Assembly: GCA_963718745.1 (NCBI GenBank)
Contig: OY970370.1
Coordinates: forward strand, 1,674,001 to 1,738,000
DNA from: Fermentibacter sp963718745 [NCBI: Candidatus Fermentibacterota bacterium]
GTDB taxonomy: Bacteria > Fermentibacterota > Fermentibacteria > Fermentibacterales
DNA: 64,000 nt
Direction: 5' to 3'
Shown: positions 15,709 to 24,305 of the stretch, piece after piece
Numbering within the stretch: the stretch's first letter is position 1
How the letters are laid out: every line of letters starts with the position of its first letter
Position numbers and translations under genes: made by a program
The notes under the pieces: model-generated
Told to the model about the DNA's origin: nothing
Seen by the model: only the letters and a program-made list of their open reading frames with translations
Database searches by the model: none

Positions 15709-17505
15709 ATGTATTTCGACGATTTCATGGATGACGACGACCATCCCCAGCGCAGGTTCCCCCTGCGGGTACTGTGGAGGGGTCTCAAGCCGATAGCGAG
15801 TTCGCACGCGTGGTCCTTCGCGGCGGCCGCCGGCCTGCTGATGCTCGGTGTCGCAGGCGAGCTGTGCGGTCCCCTGATCCTCCGGCGGATCATCGACGTG
15901 GCCATACCCGCCCGCTCAACCGGGCAGATAGCCGCGCTCGCCGGGCTCTACGCGGTCCTGTTCATCGCAACGATGTCCGTGTTCTACCTCCAGGTGATGG
16001 TCACCGCGAGGCTGGGCCTCTACATCGTGCGCGACCTCAAGGGCAGGGTCTTCGAGCACATGCTCTCCCTCTCGCAGGCGTTCTTCGACTCCTTCCCGTC
16101 CGGCAAGCTGATGGCCAGGGTCGAGAGCGACAGCGAGCGCGTCAGGATGCTGTTCAGCGAGACATCGATGGCCATCCTGCGAAGCCTCACGCTCATGGCC
16201 GGGACGATAGGGATAATGGCCGCCACCAACCTGCGCATCACGGGCTTCGTGATGATCCTGGTGCTGCCGGTGGCCCTGACGACGATCCCGGTGCTCAGGC
16301 TGATGAGGAAGCTGTGGGCGCAGGTGCGGGCATCGTACGCCCGTATCTCCGGCCTGGTGGCGGAGTATGTCCGCTCGGTTCCCGTGCTCCAGGTGTTCAA
16401 TGCCACCGAGGTCGCGGCCGGCAAGCTCTCCCGCGAGGGCAGGCGCTTCCTGGGCCTCGAGGTGAAGGCCTCCCTCTGGGAGTACGGTTTCTGGAGCTTC
16501 CTGGGCTCGTGCGAGGTGGCCGCCGTTGCGGTGATCCTCACCGCGGGCAGGGGCGGGGTGCTCGCCGGCACCATCACGATAGGCTCCGTGGTGCTCTTCA
16601 TCGAGTACACGCGCAGGCTCTTCATGCCCATCGTGATGTTCTCGGAGACCCTGAACCAGGTCCAGAGGGCGCTCGCCTCGGCCGACAGGATCAACTCGAT
16701 CCTGTCCACCGAGACCCAGACGCCGGACGGGGACCTCGGAGAGGAGGACTTCCCCGAGGACTGGGACGAGATCCGCTTCGAGGACGTCTGGTTCAGCTAC
16801 GGCAGGGAGGAGTGGGCGCTGAAGGGCGTGACGCTCTCCATACCCAGGCGCGCCGTGGTCGCGCTGGTGGGCGCCTCGGGCGGCGGGAAGAGCACGATTG
16901 TGAGCCTCCTGATGCGCTTCTACGAGCCCACCCGCGGGTGCATCACGATAGGCGGGATGGACATAAGGCGCTTCAAGCTGGACACCTGGCGCAGGAGGCT
17001 CGGCCTCGTGCTGCAGAATGTCAGCCTGTTCTCCGGCACGTTCTCGGAGAACCTGACCGTCTTCGACCCCACGGTGACCCCCGGCGCGCAACTGGAAGCT
17101 CTGCGTACGATCGAGGCCGAGGACCTGCTGGACAGGTTCCCGGGCGGGCTCGCAGGCGAGATTTCCGAGGGCGGGCAGAACCTCTCCATGGGCGAGAGGC
17201 AGCTCATCAACTTCGCCCGGGCGGTGCTGCACAGGCCGGAGATCCTGGTCCTGGACGAGGCCACCTCGTCCGTCGACCCGGGCACCGAGAAGCGCATCCA
17301 GAGGGCGATGGACATGGTTTTCGAGGGACGGACCGCGCTCGTCGTCGCTCACCGGCTGACGACCGTAAGGAACGCGGACCGGATCTACGTCATACAGGCG
17401 GGGCAGGTCGTAGAGACCGGGACCCATCTGGAACTGATAGAATGCGGTGGCGTCTATGCCGGGCTCTGCAGGCTGCAGCTCGTGCCGGAGGCCGTAAATG
17501 TTTAA
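15709..17505 (+). CDS. ABC exporter half-transporter, subunit with catalytic Walker B Glu
   Basis: 598 residues: six membrane helices (about 25-320) and a nucleotide-binding domain (about 355-598). Walker A is GASGGGKST, Walker B ends LVLDEATS with the catalytic Glu, and the H-loop is VAHRLTT. The signature is NLSMGERQ, a degenerate form of LSGGQ. This pattern, together with the complementary changes in the next gene, marks a heterodimeric type IV exporter of the BmrCD/LmrCD/TM287-288 kind, mostly drug or lipid exporters. It overlaps the partner gene by 8 nt. Expression is probably governed by the leader peptide 120 nt upstream. Confidence 0.9.
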   Translation: MYFDDFMDDDDHPQRRFPLRVLWRGLKPIASSHAWSFAAAAGLLMLGVAGELCGPLILRRIIDVAIPARSTGQIAALAGLYAVLFIATMSVFYLQVMVTARLGLYIVRDLKGRVFEHMLSLSQAFFDSFPSGKLMARVESDSERVRMLFSETSMAILRSLTLMAGTIGIMAATNLRITGFVMILVLPVALTTIPVLRLMRKLWAQVRASYARISGLVAEYVRSVPVLQVFNATEVAAGKLSREGRRFLGLEVKASLWEYGFWSFLGSCEVAAVAVILTAGRGGVLAGTITIGSVVLFIEYTRRLFMPIVMFSETLNQVQRALASADRINSILSTETQTPDGDLGEEDFPEDWDEIRFEDVWFSYGREEWALKGVTLSIPRRAVVALVGASGGGKSTIVSLLMRFYEPTRGCITIGGMDIRRFKLDTWRRRLGLVLQNVSLFSGTFSENLTVFDPTVTPGAQLEALRTIEAEDLLDRFPGGLAGEISEGGQNLSMGERQLINFARAVLHRPEILVLDEATSSVDPGTEKRIQRAMDMVFEGRTALVVAHRLTTVRNADRIYVIQAGQVVETGTHLELIECGGVYAGLCRLQLVPEAVNV

Positions 17506-19219
17506 GTACTTCAAATGGATCTTCAGGTACTACAGGACGCACAAGGCGCACACCGTGCTCCTCGCCCTGCTGACCTTCATATCGGGCACCGTCGCGCTGG
17601 CCTTCCCGCTGGTGTTCCGCTACCTGCTGGACAACGTGCAGGAAGTGCTGGCCCCGGAGAACTCGGGGATGTTCGTGAAGCTGCTGCTGGCGCTGGCCGG
17701 CGTGGGTCTCGCCCGGATGGTGGCGGGGTTCTACCCCGGGGCGAGGGCCTGGCTGAACAGCAAGATCGGCATGGAGGTCAGGGACGACGCGTTCGGCGAG
17801 ATACTGAAGAAGGACTACAGGTTCTTCTCGAAGTTCGGCCCCGGCGACCTCTCGACGCGTCTGACCGACGACATAGTCGAGTACCCCCGGATCGCCTGGT
17901 TCAGCTGCTCGGGCATCTTCCGGGCCGTGGAGTCGTCTACGAGGCTTCTCTTCTGCCTGAGCGTGATGTTCTTCATGAGCGTCGAACTGACGCTGCTCGC
18001 GCTCGCGCCCCTTCCGATAATGCTGTGGATCTTCTACAGGACGGAGCGGAAGCTCGGGAAGCGGGTGGAGGAAAGCCGGAAGGCGACCAGCCGCACCAGC
18101 GACCTCCTGGACAGCACCTTCGCCGGGATAGCCATCATCAAGGCGTATCGCGCGGAGAAGGGGCAGTCCGGAAGGCTCCGCGGGCTCCTGGACACCAGGC
18201 TCTCCATCGACCTGTCGATAACGAAGCTCGTCATGGCGATCGAGTCGCTGTACAGCATCCTCGGCGAGGTGGGGAAGGTCACGGTGCTCTTCCTCGGCGG
18301 GCTGTTCGTGATCCAGGACAAGATCACGATAGGCGACCTCTACGCCTTCTACGTGTACCTGGACATGCTGCTCGCGCCCATGCTCGACATCCCCAACCTC
18401 TTCGTCACGTCGAAGCAGGCCTTCGCCTCGATCGACAGGGTGCGCGAGGTGATGGACTTCCCGCCGGCGCCCGTGAAGAGCGGTCTGCGGAAGCTCAGCC
18501 CCGTCAGCTCGGTGGAGTTCAGGAACGCGGGCTTCCGCTACCCCGGCTGCGATACCGGCGTCATCGGCCTGAAGGGCCGGTTCGAGGGCCCGCTGACGGT
18601 GGCCGTCGTGGGAGAGGTGGGCAGCGGCAAGTCCACGCTCGTGAAGATGCTCTCGGGGCAGCTCCCCTGCACCGAGGGGGAGATACTGGTCAACGACATC
18701 CCGCTGGGCGAGATCGATCCTTCGGACATGGCGCTGGAGATGGGATACGTACCGCAGGAGTCCTCGCTCTTCTCCGACAGCGTCGGGGAGAACGTGAAGC
18801 TGGGCAGGGAGATGGACGACGAGTCCGTCCGGAGGGCGCTGACCCTGGCCGACCTCCCCGCCTCCGATCTGCCCGAGGGGCTGGATACGAAGCTTGGGCA
18901 GGGCGGCACCGGCGTCAGCGGCGGGCAGAAGCAGCGCGTCGCCATCGCAAGGTCGCTCGCGGGCGATCCGAGCATCTGCCTGTTCGACGACTGCACGGCG
19001 GCGCTGGACGCCGACCTGGAGCAGAAGTTCTGGGAGGGCCTGCGTGCCGAGGGCGGCAGGAGGCTCGTATTCGTGGTCACCCATCGAGAGGCGACCGTCA
19101 GGCAGAGCGACCGCGTGATCTTCCTGCACCGCGGGATACTCCATGCGATCGGCACGCACGACGAGCTGCTCCGCTGCAACGAGGTCTACCGCCTCGTGCT
19201 GGCGACGGAGATGAGCTGA
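17498..19219 (+). CDS. ABC exporter half-transporter, degenerate-site subunit
   Basis: 573 residues with the same six-helix plus NBD layout. Walker A is GEVGSGKST and the signature is intact (GVSGGQKQR), but the Walker B end reads LFDDCTAALD, with Asp replacing the catalytic Glu; the H-loop His is kept (VVTHREA). Its Walker A/B site therefore pairs with the poor signature of the first subunit to form the degenerate ATP site, while its good signature completes the active site of the partner. The ATG (SD GGAGG) overlaps the end of the partner gene. Confidence 0.9.
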   Translation: MFKYFKWIFRYYRTHKAHTVLLALLTFISGTVALAFPLVFRYLLDNVQEVLAPENSGMFVKLLLALAGVGLARMVAGFYPGARAWLNSKIGMEVRDDAFGEILKKDYRFFSKFGPGDLSTRLTDDIVEYPRIAWFSCSGIFRAVESSTRLLFCLSVMFFMSVELTLLALAPLPIMLWIFYRTERKLGKRVEESRKATSRTSDLLDSTFAGIAIIKAYRAEKGQSGRLRGLLDTRLSIDLSITKLVMAIESLYSILGEVGKVTVLFLGGLFVIQDKITIGDLYAFYVYLDMLLAPMLDIPNLFVTSKQAFASIDRVREVMDFPPAPVKSGLRKLSPVSSVEFRNAGFRYPGCDTGVIGLKGRFEGPLTVAVVGEVGSGKSTLVKMLSGQLPCTEGEILVNDIPLGEIDPSDMALEMGYVPQESSLFSDSVGENVKLGREMDDESVRRALTLADLPASDLPEGLDTKLGQGGTGVSGGQKQRVAIARSLAGDPSICLFDDCTAALDADLEQKFWEGLRAEGGRRLVFVVTHREATVRQSDRVIFLHRGILHAIGTHDELLRCNEVYRLVLATEMS

Positions 19220-19223
19220 GGGG

Positions 19224-20188
19224 ATGGCCCTCGCAGCGGCTCTCGGGTACGGCCCGCTCATGGAAAGGGCGGCAGCGCTCCGCGCGATGATGGAGCGCTG
19301 CACCCTCTGCCCCCGGAGGTGCCTCGCCCGCAGGACGGCTGGGGAGACTGGGTTTCTGCGGAGGCACGGGCGATCTCGAGATCGCCTCGTGGTGCATCCA
19401 CGGAGGCGAGGAGCCCGTTCTCGGCGGCGCAGTGGGCGTGGGCAACTTCTTCCTGGCCCACTGCAACATGCGCTGCGCCTTCTGCCAGAATCACCAGATC
19501 AGCCAGACCGGAGGCGAGGTTCCCGGTCTCCACGAGCCGGATGGCGGAGGAGATGATCGCCTTCCAGCGCGCCGGGTGCCCCACGGTTGGCTTCGTCTCC
19601 CCGGTGCAGTACCTGCCGCAGATCGTCGAGGCGACGGCACTAGCCGTGCGTGAAGGCTTCGACGTGCCCCTCGTCTACAATTCGAACGGCTTCGACGGGG
19701 TCGAGGCTCTCCGGCTCCTGGAGGGCGTTATCGACATCTATCTGCCGGACTTCAAGTACGCGGGAGAGACCGAGGCGATCGAGTTCTCGCAGACCCCCGG
19801 CTATCCCGATGCAGCTCTGGCGGCACTGCGCGAGATGTTCCGCCAGGCGGGCCCACTCTCGCTCGATGCCGGCGGAACGGCCCGGAGCGGGGTGCTGGTC
19901 CGCCATCTCGTCCTTCCCAACGACCTGGCCAGGACTCGCGAGGTGCTCTCGATGATCGCGGGCGTCTCGCCCCTGATACCGGTCAGCCTGATGGCCCAGT
20001 ACAACCCGGTCCACAGGGCGGGGGAGTTCCCGCTGCTCTCCAGGGGCCTGCGGGAAGCCGAGTACGACAAGGCCGTCGATGCCCTGGAGGAGTGCGGGCT
20101 GACCGCGGGTTTCACGCAGGACTGGCGCGAGTCCCCCGGTGCCTGGCTCCCGGACTTCGACAGGGAGAAGCCCTTCACGGACGCCTGA
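19224..20188 (+). pseudogene. PflA/PflX-like radical-SAM protein, interrupted by two frameshifts
   Basis: Three consecutive pieces of one protein occupy three frames. Piece one (from ATG 19224) has CTLCPRRC and AGETG. Near 19348-19354 the homology moves to the next frame (FCGGTGDLEIASW, then the radical-SAM cluster CNMRCAFCQ at about 19465-19491). Near 19515-19530 it moves again, to MAEEMIAFQRAGC ... LLEGVIDIYLPDFKYAGETE and the end SLMAQYNPVHRAGEF. Both shifts are consistent with one extra base, at GGGTTT and GGTTCCC. The family (COG1313) resembles pyruvate-formate-lyase activases. Either the gene is decaying or these are homopolymer errors in the assembly; the rest of the chain is fully conserved, which favours recent events or errors. 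Confidence 0.75.
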
Positions 20189-20375
20189 GCACCCCCCGGG
20201 GCGCCCCGGATCCTCCCGCATCCCGATGCCGTGAACGGGCGAAAGCCTGTCCCGGAACCGGCCCTCCCGCGTGCCGTCGGCACGGCTTGACCCGGGGCCG
20301 CCCGGAAGGCAGATTGCCGCGGCAAGGTCATGTTCAGGCTCGCAAGCCACCCAGGCCCTGCGGGGAGGGGTGGCC
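20189..20375 (+). other. Intergenic region, weak promoter-like and palindromic elements only
   Basis: The 187 nt after the interrupted radical-SAM gene contain a 14-bp GC palindrome (CCGGGGCGCCCCGG, near 20197-20210) that might act as a terminator, and a TTGACC at 20287-20292 with only a poor -10 (CAGATT) after 17 bp. No gene is seen; the GGGGAGGGG at 20362-20370 is the SD of the next gene. Confidence 0.4.
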
Positions 20376-20981
20376 TTGTCATATCTGCCGTCATCTGAAA
20401 GCCCTGGATGCAGTCCGGCCGGGTTCCGGCCGGCTCTTCTCGCGGTCGACTGCCAGCTCGCGTTCACTTCACCCGACAGCAGGTCGTGCGTCGCCGGCGC
20501 AGACGAGGCTGTAGCGGAGATCGCCGGTCTGATCCGCCTCTTCCACGGGGCGGGCCTGCCCGTGGCGGCCACGCGACATGCGCACGCCTCGAGGCCGGGA
20601 CCCGGCGGCATGGGGTCCTGGTGGCGGAGCTTCATCCTGGAGGGAACGCCCTGGGCCGGCCTCGATCCCCGCCTCCCAGCAGGCTCGATCGACAGGGTCT
20701 TCACCAAGGATCGCTACTCCGCCTTCCATGGCACCGGGCTCCGTGGATACCTCGCCGGGTTCCCGGTGACGACCCTGGTGCTCTGCGGATTCCAGACCCA
20801 CATCTGCATCGAGTCGACTGCACGCGAAGCCTTCGACGCGGGCTTCGACGTCATGGTCGTGCCGGAGGCCTGCTCTTCGGTCCGGCGGGACCTCCACGAG
20901 GCCGCCCTGCTCTGCATGAGCCACGCCCTGACGCGTCCGGCGGGGGTTTCCGAGCTGGAGGAAAGGCTGGCCCGGGAATGA
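20376..20981 (+). CDS. Isochorismatase-family cysteine hydrolase
   Basis: 201 residues from TTG 20376, chosen for the GGGGAGGGG six bases upstream. The catalytic triad of the family is present: Asp25 (LAVDCQLAF), Lys111 (FTKDRYSAFHGTG) and Cys144 (THICIESTAREAF), with the cis-peptide region just before the Cys. Enzymes of this fold hydrolyse nicotinamide, ureidoacrylate, isochorismate and similar small compounds. The stop overlaps the start of the FAD oxidoreductase (ATGA), tying the two in a coupled operon. The substrate is not evident. Confidence 0.83.
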   Translation: MSYLPSSESPGCSPAGFRPALLAVDCQLAFTSPDSRSCVAGADEAVAEIAGLIRLFHGAGLPVAATRHAHASRPGPGGMGSWWRSFILEGTPWAGLDPRLPAGSIDRVFTKDRYSAFHGTGLRGYLAGFPVTTLVLCGFQTHICIESTAREAFDAGFDVMVVPEACSSVRRDLHEAALLCMSHALTRPAGVSELEERLARE

Positions 20982-21883
20982 CTCCCGCACTGCCCCTCGT
21001 GATCGTCGGCGCAGGCCCCTGCGGGGTTTCCGCGGCTGTGGAGGCCGCCCGGCTGGGGTTCCCGCCGGTCGTCCTGGACAGGACCGGGGAGGCGGGCGGC
21101 CTGATCCGCCATGCCTTCGAGGTCAGGAACTTCCCCGGGGGGCCGGTGTCAGGCCGGGAAATCGCCGGGCTCTTCGCCTCTCAGCTCATCCAGTGGGGGA
21201 TCGCCGTCCTCGGATGCGAGATCGTTTCAGTCGATCACGGCATCGGATCGGTGCTGCTGACCGACTCCGCGGGGGGCGTGATCGAGGCGGCCGCTGCGAT
21301 CGTGGCCACGGGGACCGAGCCCGTCCCGCCTTCGATCGAAGGCCTGCCGCAGGTGCCCGGGGGGAGCCTCCATACAGATGCCTCGTCGGTCCTCGCCGTC
21401 ATCGGGAACAGGAAGGTCGCGGTCATCGGGGGGTCGGACGCGGCGTTCGACCAGGCGAGGCTCCTCGTCCATACTGGAGTAGCCGCGGTGGTCATCTGCA
21501 GGTCGGAAAGGCCCAAGGCTCCTCCATGGCTCGTTGCCGCCGCGCTCGGGGAGGGCGTGGGACTCGTCACAGGGGCGGTCGTCGCAGAAGCCCGGCCCCT
21601 GCGAGGCGGAGTGCTCGTCGAGATCGAGAGGTCACGGACCTCGGAGGAGGCCGGATTTGAAGCATCCGTCGACGGATCCGCGTGGTTCGACGCCTTGCTG
21701 GCTGCGACCGGCAGGAGACCGGTCCTGCCGGTGCTGACCCCGCCGGGCGGAACCGACCGGGTCGTGGTCGCCGGCGATGCCCTGGGGAGGACCGGACGGT
21801 ATCTGTGCGCCGCCATGTCGGACGGCTGCCTGGCGGCAAGGCGCCTGCTCGGGCCGGATGCATCTGTTGGAGGGGAAAGTTGA
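20978..21883 (+). CDS. Thioredoxin-reductase-like FAD oxidoreductase without redox disulfide
   Basis: 301 residues. The FAD-binding GxGxxG is at residues 11-16 (VIVGAGPCGVSAA), the NAD(P)-binding motif is VAVIGGSDAAFDQA, and the second FAD contact is in VVVAGDALGRTGRYL near the end. The overall length and domain order match thioredoxin reductase, but the CxxC pair expected between the two NADP strands is absent, so electrons must go to another acceptor (ferredoxin, a radical-SAM partner or a small molecule). The gene is coupled to the hydrolase before it and to the radical-SAM gene after it. Confidence 0.8.
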   Translation: MTPALPLVIVGAGPCGVSAAVEAARLGFPPVVLDRTGEAGGLIRHAFEVRNFPGGPVSGREIAGLFASQLIQWGIAVLGCEIVSVDHGIGSVLLTDSAGGVIEAAAAIVATGTEPVPPSIEGLPQVPGGSLHTDASSVLAVIGNRKVAVIGGSDAAFDQARLLVHTGVAAVVICRSERPKAPPWLVAAALGEGVGLVTGAVVAEARPLRGGVLVEIERSRTSEEAGFEASVDGSAWFDALLAATGRRPVLPVLTPPGGTDRVVVAGDALGRTGRYLCAAMSDGCLAARRLLGPDASVGGES

Positions 21884-22785
21884 TAGCAGAGAGAGCCGCC
21901 GATGTCGGGGTCGTCGCCCGGGTGCACCTGGTGCGCCTCCGCCCCGGACCCTGGGGCGCAGTCGAGTGCGTGGGTGCGCTCGATCCCGTCCTGCCGCGGG
22001 CTGAAAAGATGGTTCTGGTCGTCTCCTCGCAGTTCGGCTGCCCCGTCGGGTGCCTGATGTGCGATGCAGGGCGCGCCTTCCACGGCGACCTCACGGCCGG
22101 GGAGATCCATTCTCAGATCGACTTCCTTCTGGACTCCTGGGCAGGCTCCGAAGCCCGGACATGCCCCAAGCTCAAGGTCCAGTTCGCGCGGATGGGGGAG
22201 CCCTCGCTTAACCCTGCGGTGCTGGACGTGATCCGCGAGCTCCCCTCGCGGCACCGCCTGCCGGGCCTGATGCCCTGCGTGGCCTCGGTGGCGCCTCGCC
22301 GCTCGGCGGACTGGTTCGAGCGCCTCCGGGAGACGAAGGATCTCCTGTATCCGGGCGGGATGTTCCAGCTCCAGCTCTCGCTCCAGTCCACCTCGGAGAA
22401 GGAGCGCCGGAGGCTGATCCCGTACGAGATCCTGGACCTGGACGGGCTCTCCCGGCTGTGCGGGCGGTTCGCCGGGCAGGGCGACAGGAAGGTCTCGCTC
22501 AACTTCGCCGCCATCTCGGGGGTGCCGATCGAGCCGGGGGTGGTGCGCGATGCATTCGATCCGGAGGCGTGCATCGTGAAGATCACCCCGCTCAACGTCA
22601 CCGGGAGAGCGGGCGAAACCGGGCTGGCCTCGCTCTTCGAGAGCGGATCGGACGGCAGGGTGCGGGACCTGGCGGCGGCCTTCGCGGAGGCCGGCTTCGA
22701 GGTGATAGTTAGCGTCGGGCTGCCCGAGGAGGGCGAAAACGGCACGAGCTGCGGCCAGCTAGCGTTCCTGTCGACCGGGCTGTGA
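21880..22785 (+). CDS. RlmN-like radical-SAM protein lacking one catalytic cysteine
   Basis: 301 residues from TTG 21880 (SD AGGGG), inside the previous stop codon. The radical-SAM cluster ligands are Cys54, Cys58 and Cys61 (SSQFGCPVGCLMC). Blocks typical of RlmN/Cfr follow: FARMGEPSLNP, LSLQSTSEKERRRLIP and, at the end, Cys291 in TSCGQLAF, which matches the methyl-carrying cysteine of RlmN. The second catalytic cysteine of RlmN, just before VSSQ, is Val47 here. It is also shorter than RlmN (about 350-380). So it may methylate another RNA or do different chemistry. It converges with thiE 10 nt downstream. Confidence 0.78.
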   Translation: MIAERAADVGVVARVHLVRLRPGPWGAVECVGALDPVLPRAEKMVLVVSSQFGCPVGCLMCDAGRAFHGDLTAGEIHSQIDFLLDSWAGSEARTCPKLKVQFARMGEPSLNPAVLDVIRELPSRHRLPGLMPCVASVAPRRSADWFERLRETKDLLYPGGMFQLQLSLQSTSEKERRRLIPYEILDLDGLSRLCGRFAGQGDRKVSLNFAAISGVPIEPGVVRDAFDPEACIVKITPLNVTGRAGETGLASLFESGSDGRVRDLAAAFAEAGFEVIVSVGLPEEGENGTSCGQLAFLSTGL

Positions 22786-22795
22786 CGGAGGGCTT

Positions 22796-23452
22796 CTATC
22801 GCCCGGGCTGCGCCTCTCCGGGATCCTTCCGCGGGGCGTAGCGCTCGAGGAGAGGACCGTCGAGGCGGATGCGGACGCCCGCGAGGCAGTCCGCCCCGGC
22901 CGCAAGCACCGCTTCCGCGTTCTCCGAGGAGATGCCTCCGATGGCGACGAGGGGGAGGGGCGTCGCAGAGCGGATGAGCCGCAGGCCCTCGAGTCCCAGC
23001 GGTCCGTCCAGATCTGTCTTCGTAGGCGTGGTGAAGACGCCGTTCGCAGCGACGTAGTCAGCGCCGTCCATCTCCGCCTGCACGGCCTCTCCGGGGGTGC
23101 GCACCGACACTCCGACGACCGCGTCCGGGCCCAGAGCCTCCCTGACCGCTTTCGCGCAGGAGTCTCCCTGGCCCAGGTGCACTCCGTCCGCGCCTGAAGA
23201 AAGCGCTGTCTCGTGGTCGTCGTTCACTATGAAGAGCGCGCCGTAGTCATGGCAGAGAGTCCGGAGCCTGCGTGCGGCCGGCAGCAGGACATCCCCGGAG
23301 GCCGTCTTGTCCCGGAGCTGGATTGTCCTGACGCCCGCCTCGAGCATCTCCCGGCAGGTCTCCTCGACCGTCGCGGGCCTGAACAGGTCCGGGTCGGTGA
23401 CGAAATACACGCGCATCAGCCTGATCAGGCGTTCTCTCGGGATCACGCTCAT
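22796..23452 (-). CDS. thiE: Thiamine-phosphate synthase
   Basis: 218 residues. The TIM-barrel motifs of ThiE are clear: VRTIQLRDKTASG (pyrophosphate and Mg contacts), IVNDDHETAL followed by DGVHLGQGD, VGVSVRTPGEA, VFTTPTKTD (the thiazole-phosphate loop) and VAIGGIS. It joins HMP-pyrophosphate and thiazole phosphate to give thiamine phosphate. The ATG at 23452 overlaps the thiM stop (ATGA). With thiM but without thiC/thiG in view, the pair could serve thiazole salvage as well as the last step of synthesis. Confidence 0.93.
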   Translation of the reverse strand: MSVIPRERLIRLMRVYFVTDPDLFRPATVEETCREMLEAGVRTIQLRDKTASGDVLLPAARRLRTLCHDYGALFIVNDDHETALSSGADGVHLGQGDSCAKAVREALGPDAVVGVSVRTPGEAVQAEMDGADYVAANGVFTTPTKTDLDGPLGLEGLRLIRSATPLPLVAIGGISSENAEAVLAAGADCLAGVRIRLDGPLLERYAPRKDPGEAQPGR

Positions 23453-24258
23453 CTCGCCATCGCCTCCGCCTCGGCCGGTGTGATCGAGGCGAGGGCGTCG
23501 AGGAAGAGCGGCACGAACGTGCCCGGGCCGCCCGCGGACAGGGCCGCCTTCTCGGCGGCTGCACCGTAGACCGAGAGCGCTCCGGCGGTCCGCGCCAGGA
23601 GATCCCCGCCGGATGCGACGAAGCAGGCGACGGCTGTGGTTGCGCCGCAGCCGGTGCCCGTGACCCTTCCCAGGATCGGATGGCCGTTGCCGACCTCGAA
23701 GCTCCGATCGCCGTCCGTTGCGTAGTCGACGGGCCCCGTCGCCGCAACGACCGCCCCCCACTCCTTTGCGAGGTCGTCGAAGAGGACCCTGTCTCCCTCC
23801 GCCTGGATGGAGTCCACGCCGCGCACAGCTCCGGGGCGCCCTCCCAGGGCCAGGATCTCGCCTGCGTTCCCTCGGACAACCGCGATCCGGACCTCCTTCA
23901 TAATCCAGGTGCATGCGTCCCTGCGCAGCGTGGTGGTGCCGGCGCCCACCGGATCGAAGACGACCGGGATCGAGAACTCGTTCGCCCGCCTCCCCGCGGA
24001 GATCATGCTGCCCACCAGGGCCGGGTCGAGCGTACCGATGTTCAGGACCAGCGCTCCCGCAGCCCTCACCATGTCGGCCGACTCCTCCATCGCCGGGGCC
24101 ATGACCGGCGCGGCCCCCAGGCACAGTGTGATGTTCGCGGTGAAGTTGGTGACCACCGAGTTGGTGATGTGGTGCACCAGAGGGCGGCTTCTTCGGAGCG
24201 CCGCGAGCCCTGCGGATGCGGCCTTCTTCAGTTCCTGTGTGTTCTGGATCGATGACAC
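23449..24258 (-). CDS. thiM: Hydroxyethylthiazole kinase
   Basis: 269 residues from a GTG start; the SD GGGGGAG sits five bases upstream and is itself partly paired in a small hairpin. The ThiM motifs are HHITNSVVTNFTAN at the start, VLNIGTLDP, VVFDPVGAGTT, and GTGCGATTAVACF with the anion hole near the C-terminus. It phosphorylates 4-methyl-5-(2-hydroxyethyl)thiazole with ATP, a salvage reaction. The gene lies directly behind a TPP riboswitch and is coupled to thiE, so both enzymes fall under TPP control. Confidence 0.93.
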   Translation of the reverse strand: MSSIQNTQELKKAASAGLAALRRSRPLVHHITNSVVTNFTANITLCLGAAPVMAPAMEESADMVRAAGALVLNIGTLDPALVGSMISAGRRANEFSIPVVFDPVGAGTTTLRRDACTWIMKEVRIAVVRGNAGEILALGGRPGAVRGVDSIQAEGDRVLFDDLAKEWGAVVAATGPVDYATDGDRSFEVGNGHPILGRVTGTGCGATTAVACFVASGGDLLARTAGALSVYGAAAEKAALSAGGPGTFVPLFLDALASITPAEAEAMAR

Positions 24259-24263
24259 GGCTC

Positions 24264-24279
24264 CCCCTTCGGACAGGGG
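24264..24279 (-). promoter_or_regulatory. Small hairpin covering the thiM Shine-Dalgarno sequence
   Basis: On the minus strand CCCCT (24279-24275) pairs with AGGGG (24268-24264), with a six-base loop. The 3' arm is the start of the GGGGGAG ribosome-binding site of thiM. It lies between the TPP aptamer and the start codon, so it is a candidate expression platform acting on translation. Confidence 0.45.
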
Positions 24280-24305
24280 CGGAGGACCTGCATCAAGACT
24301 GCAGG

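Noticed and set aside
15916-19303. Two long minus-strand open frames (532 and 637 codons) opposite the ABC exporter genes
   Set aside because: They mirror the third-codon GC bias of the real genes; the plus frames contain all ABC motifs.
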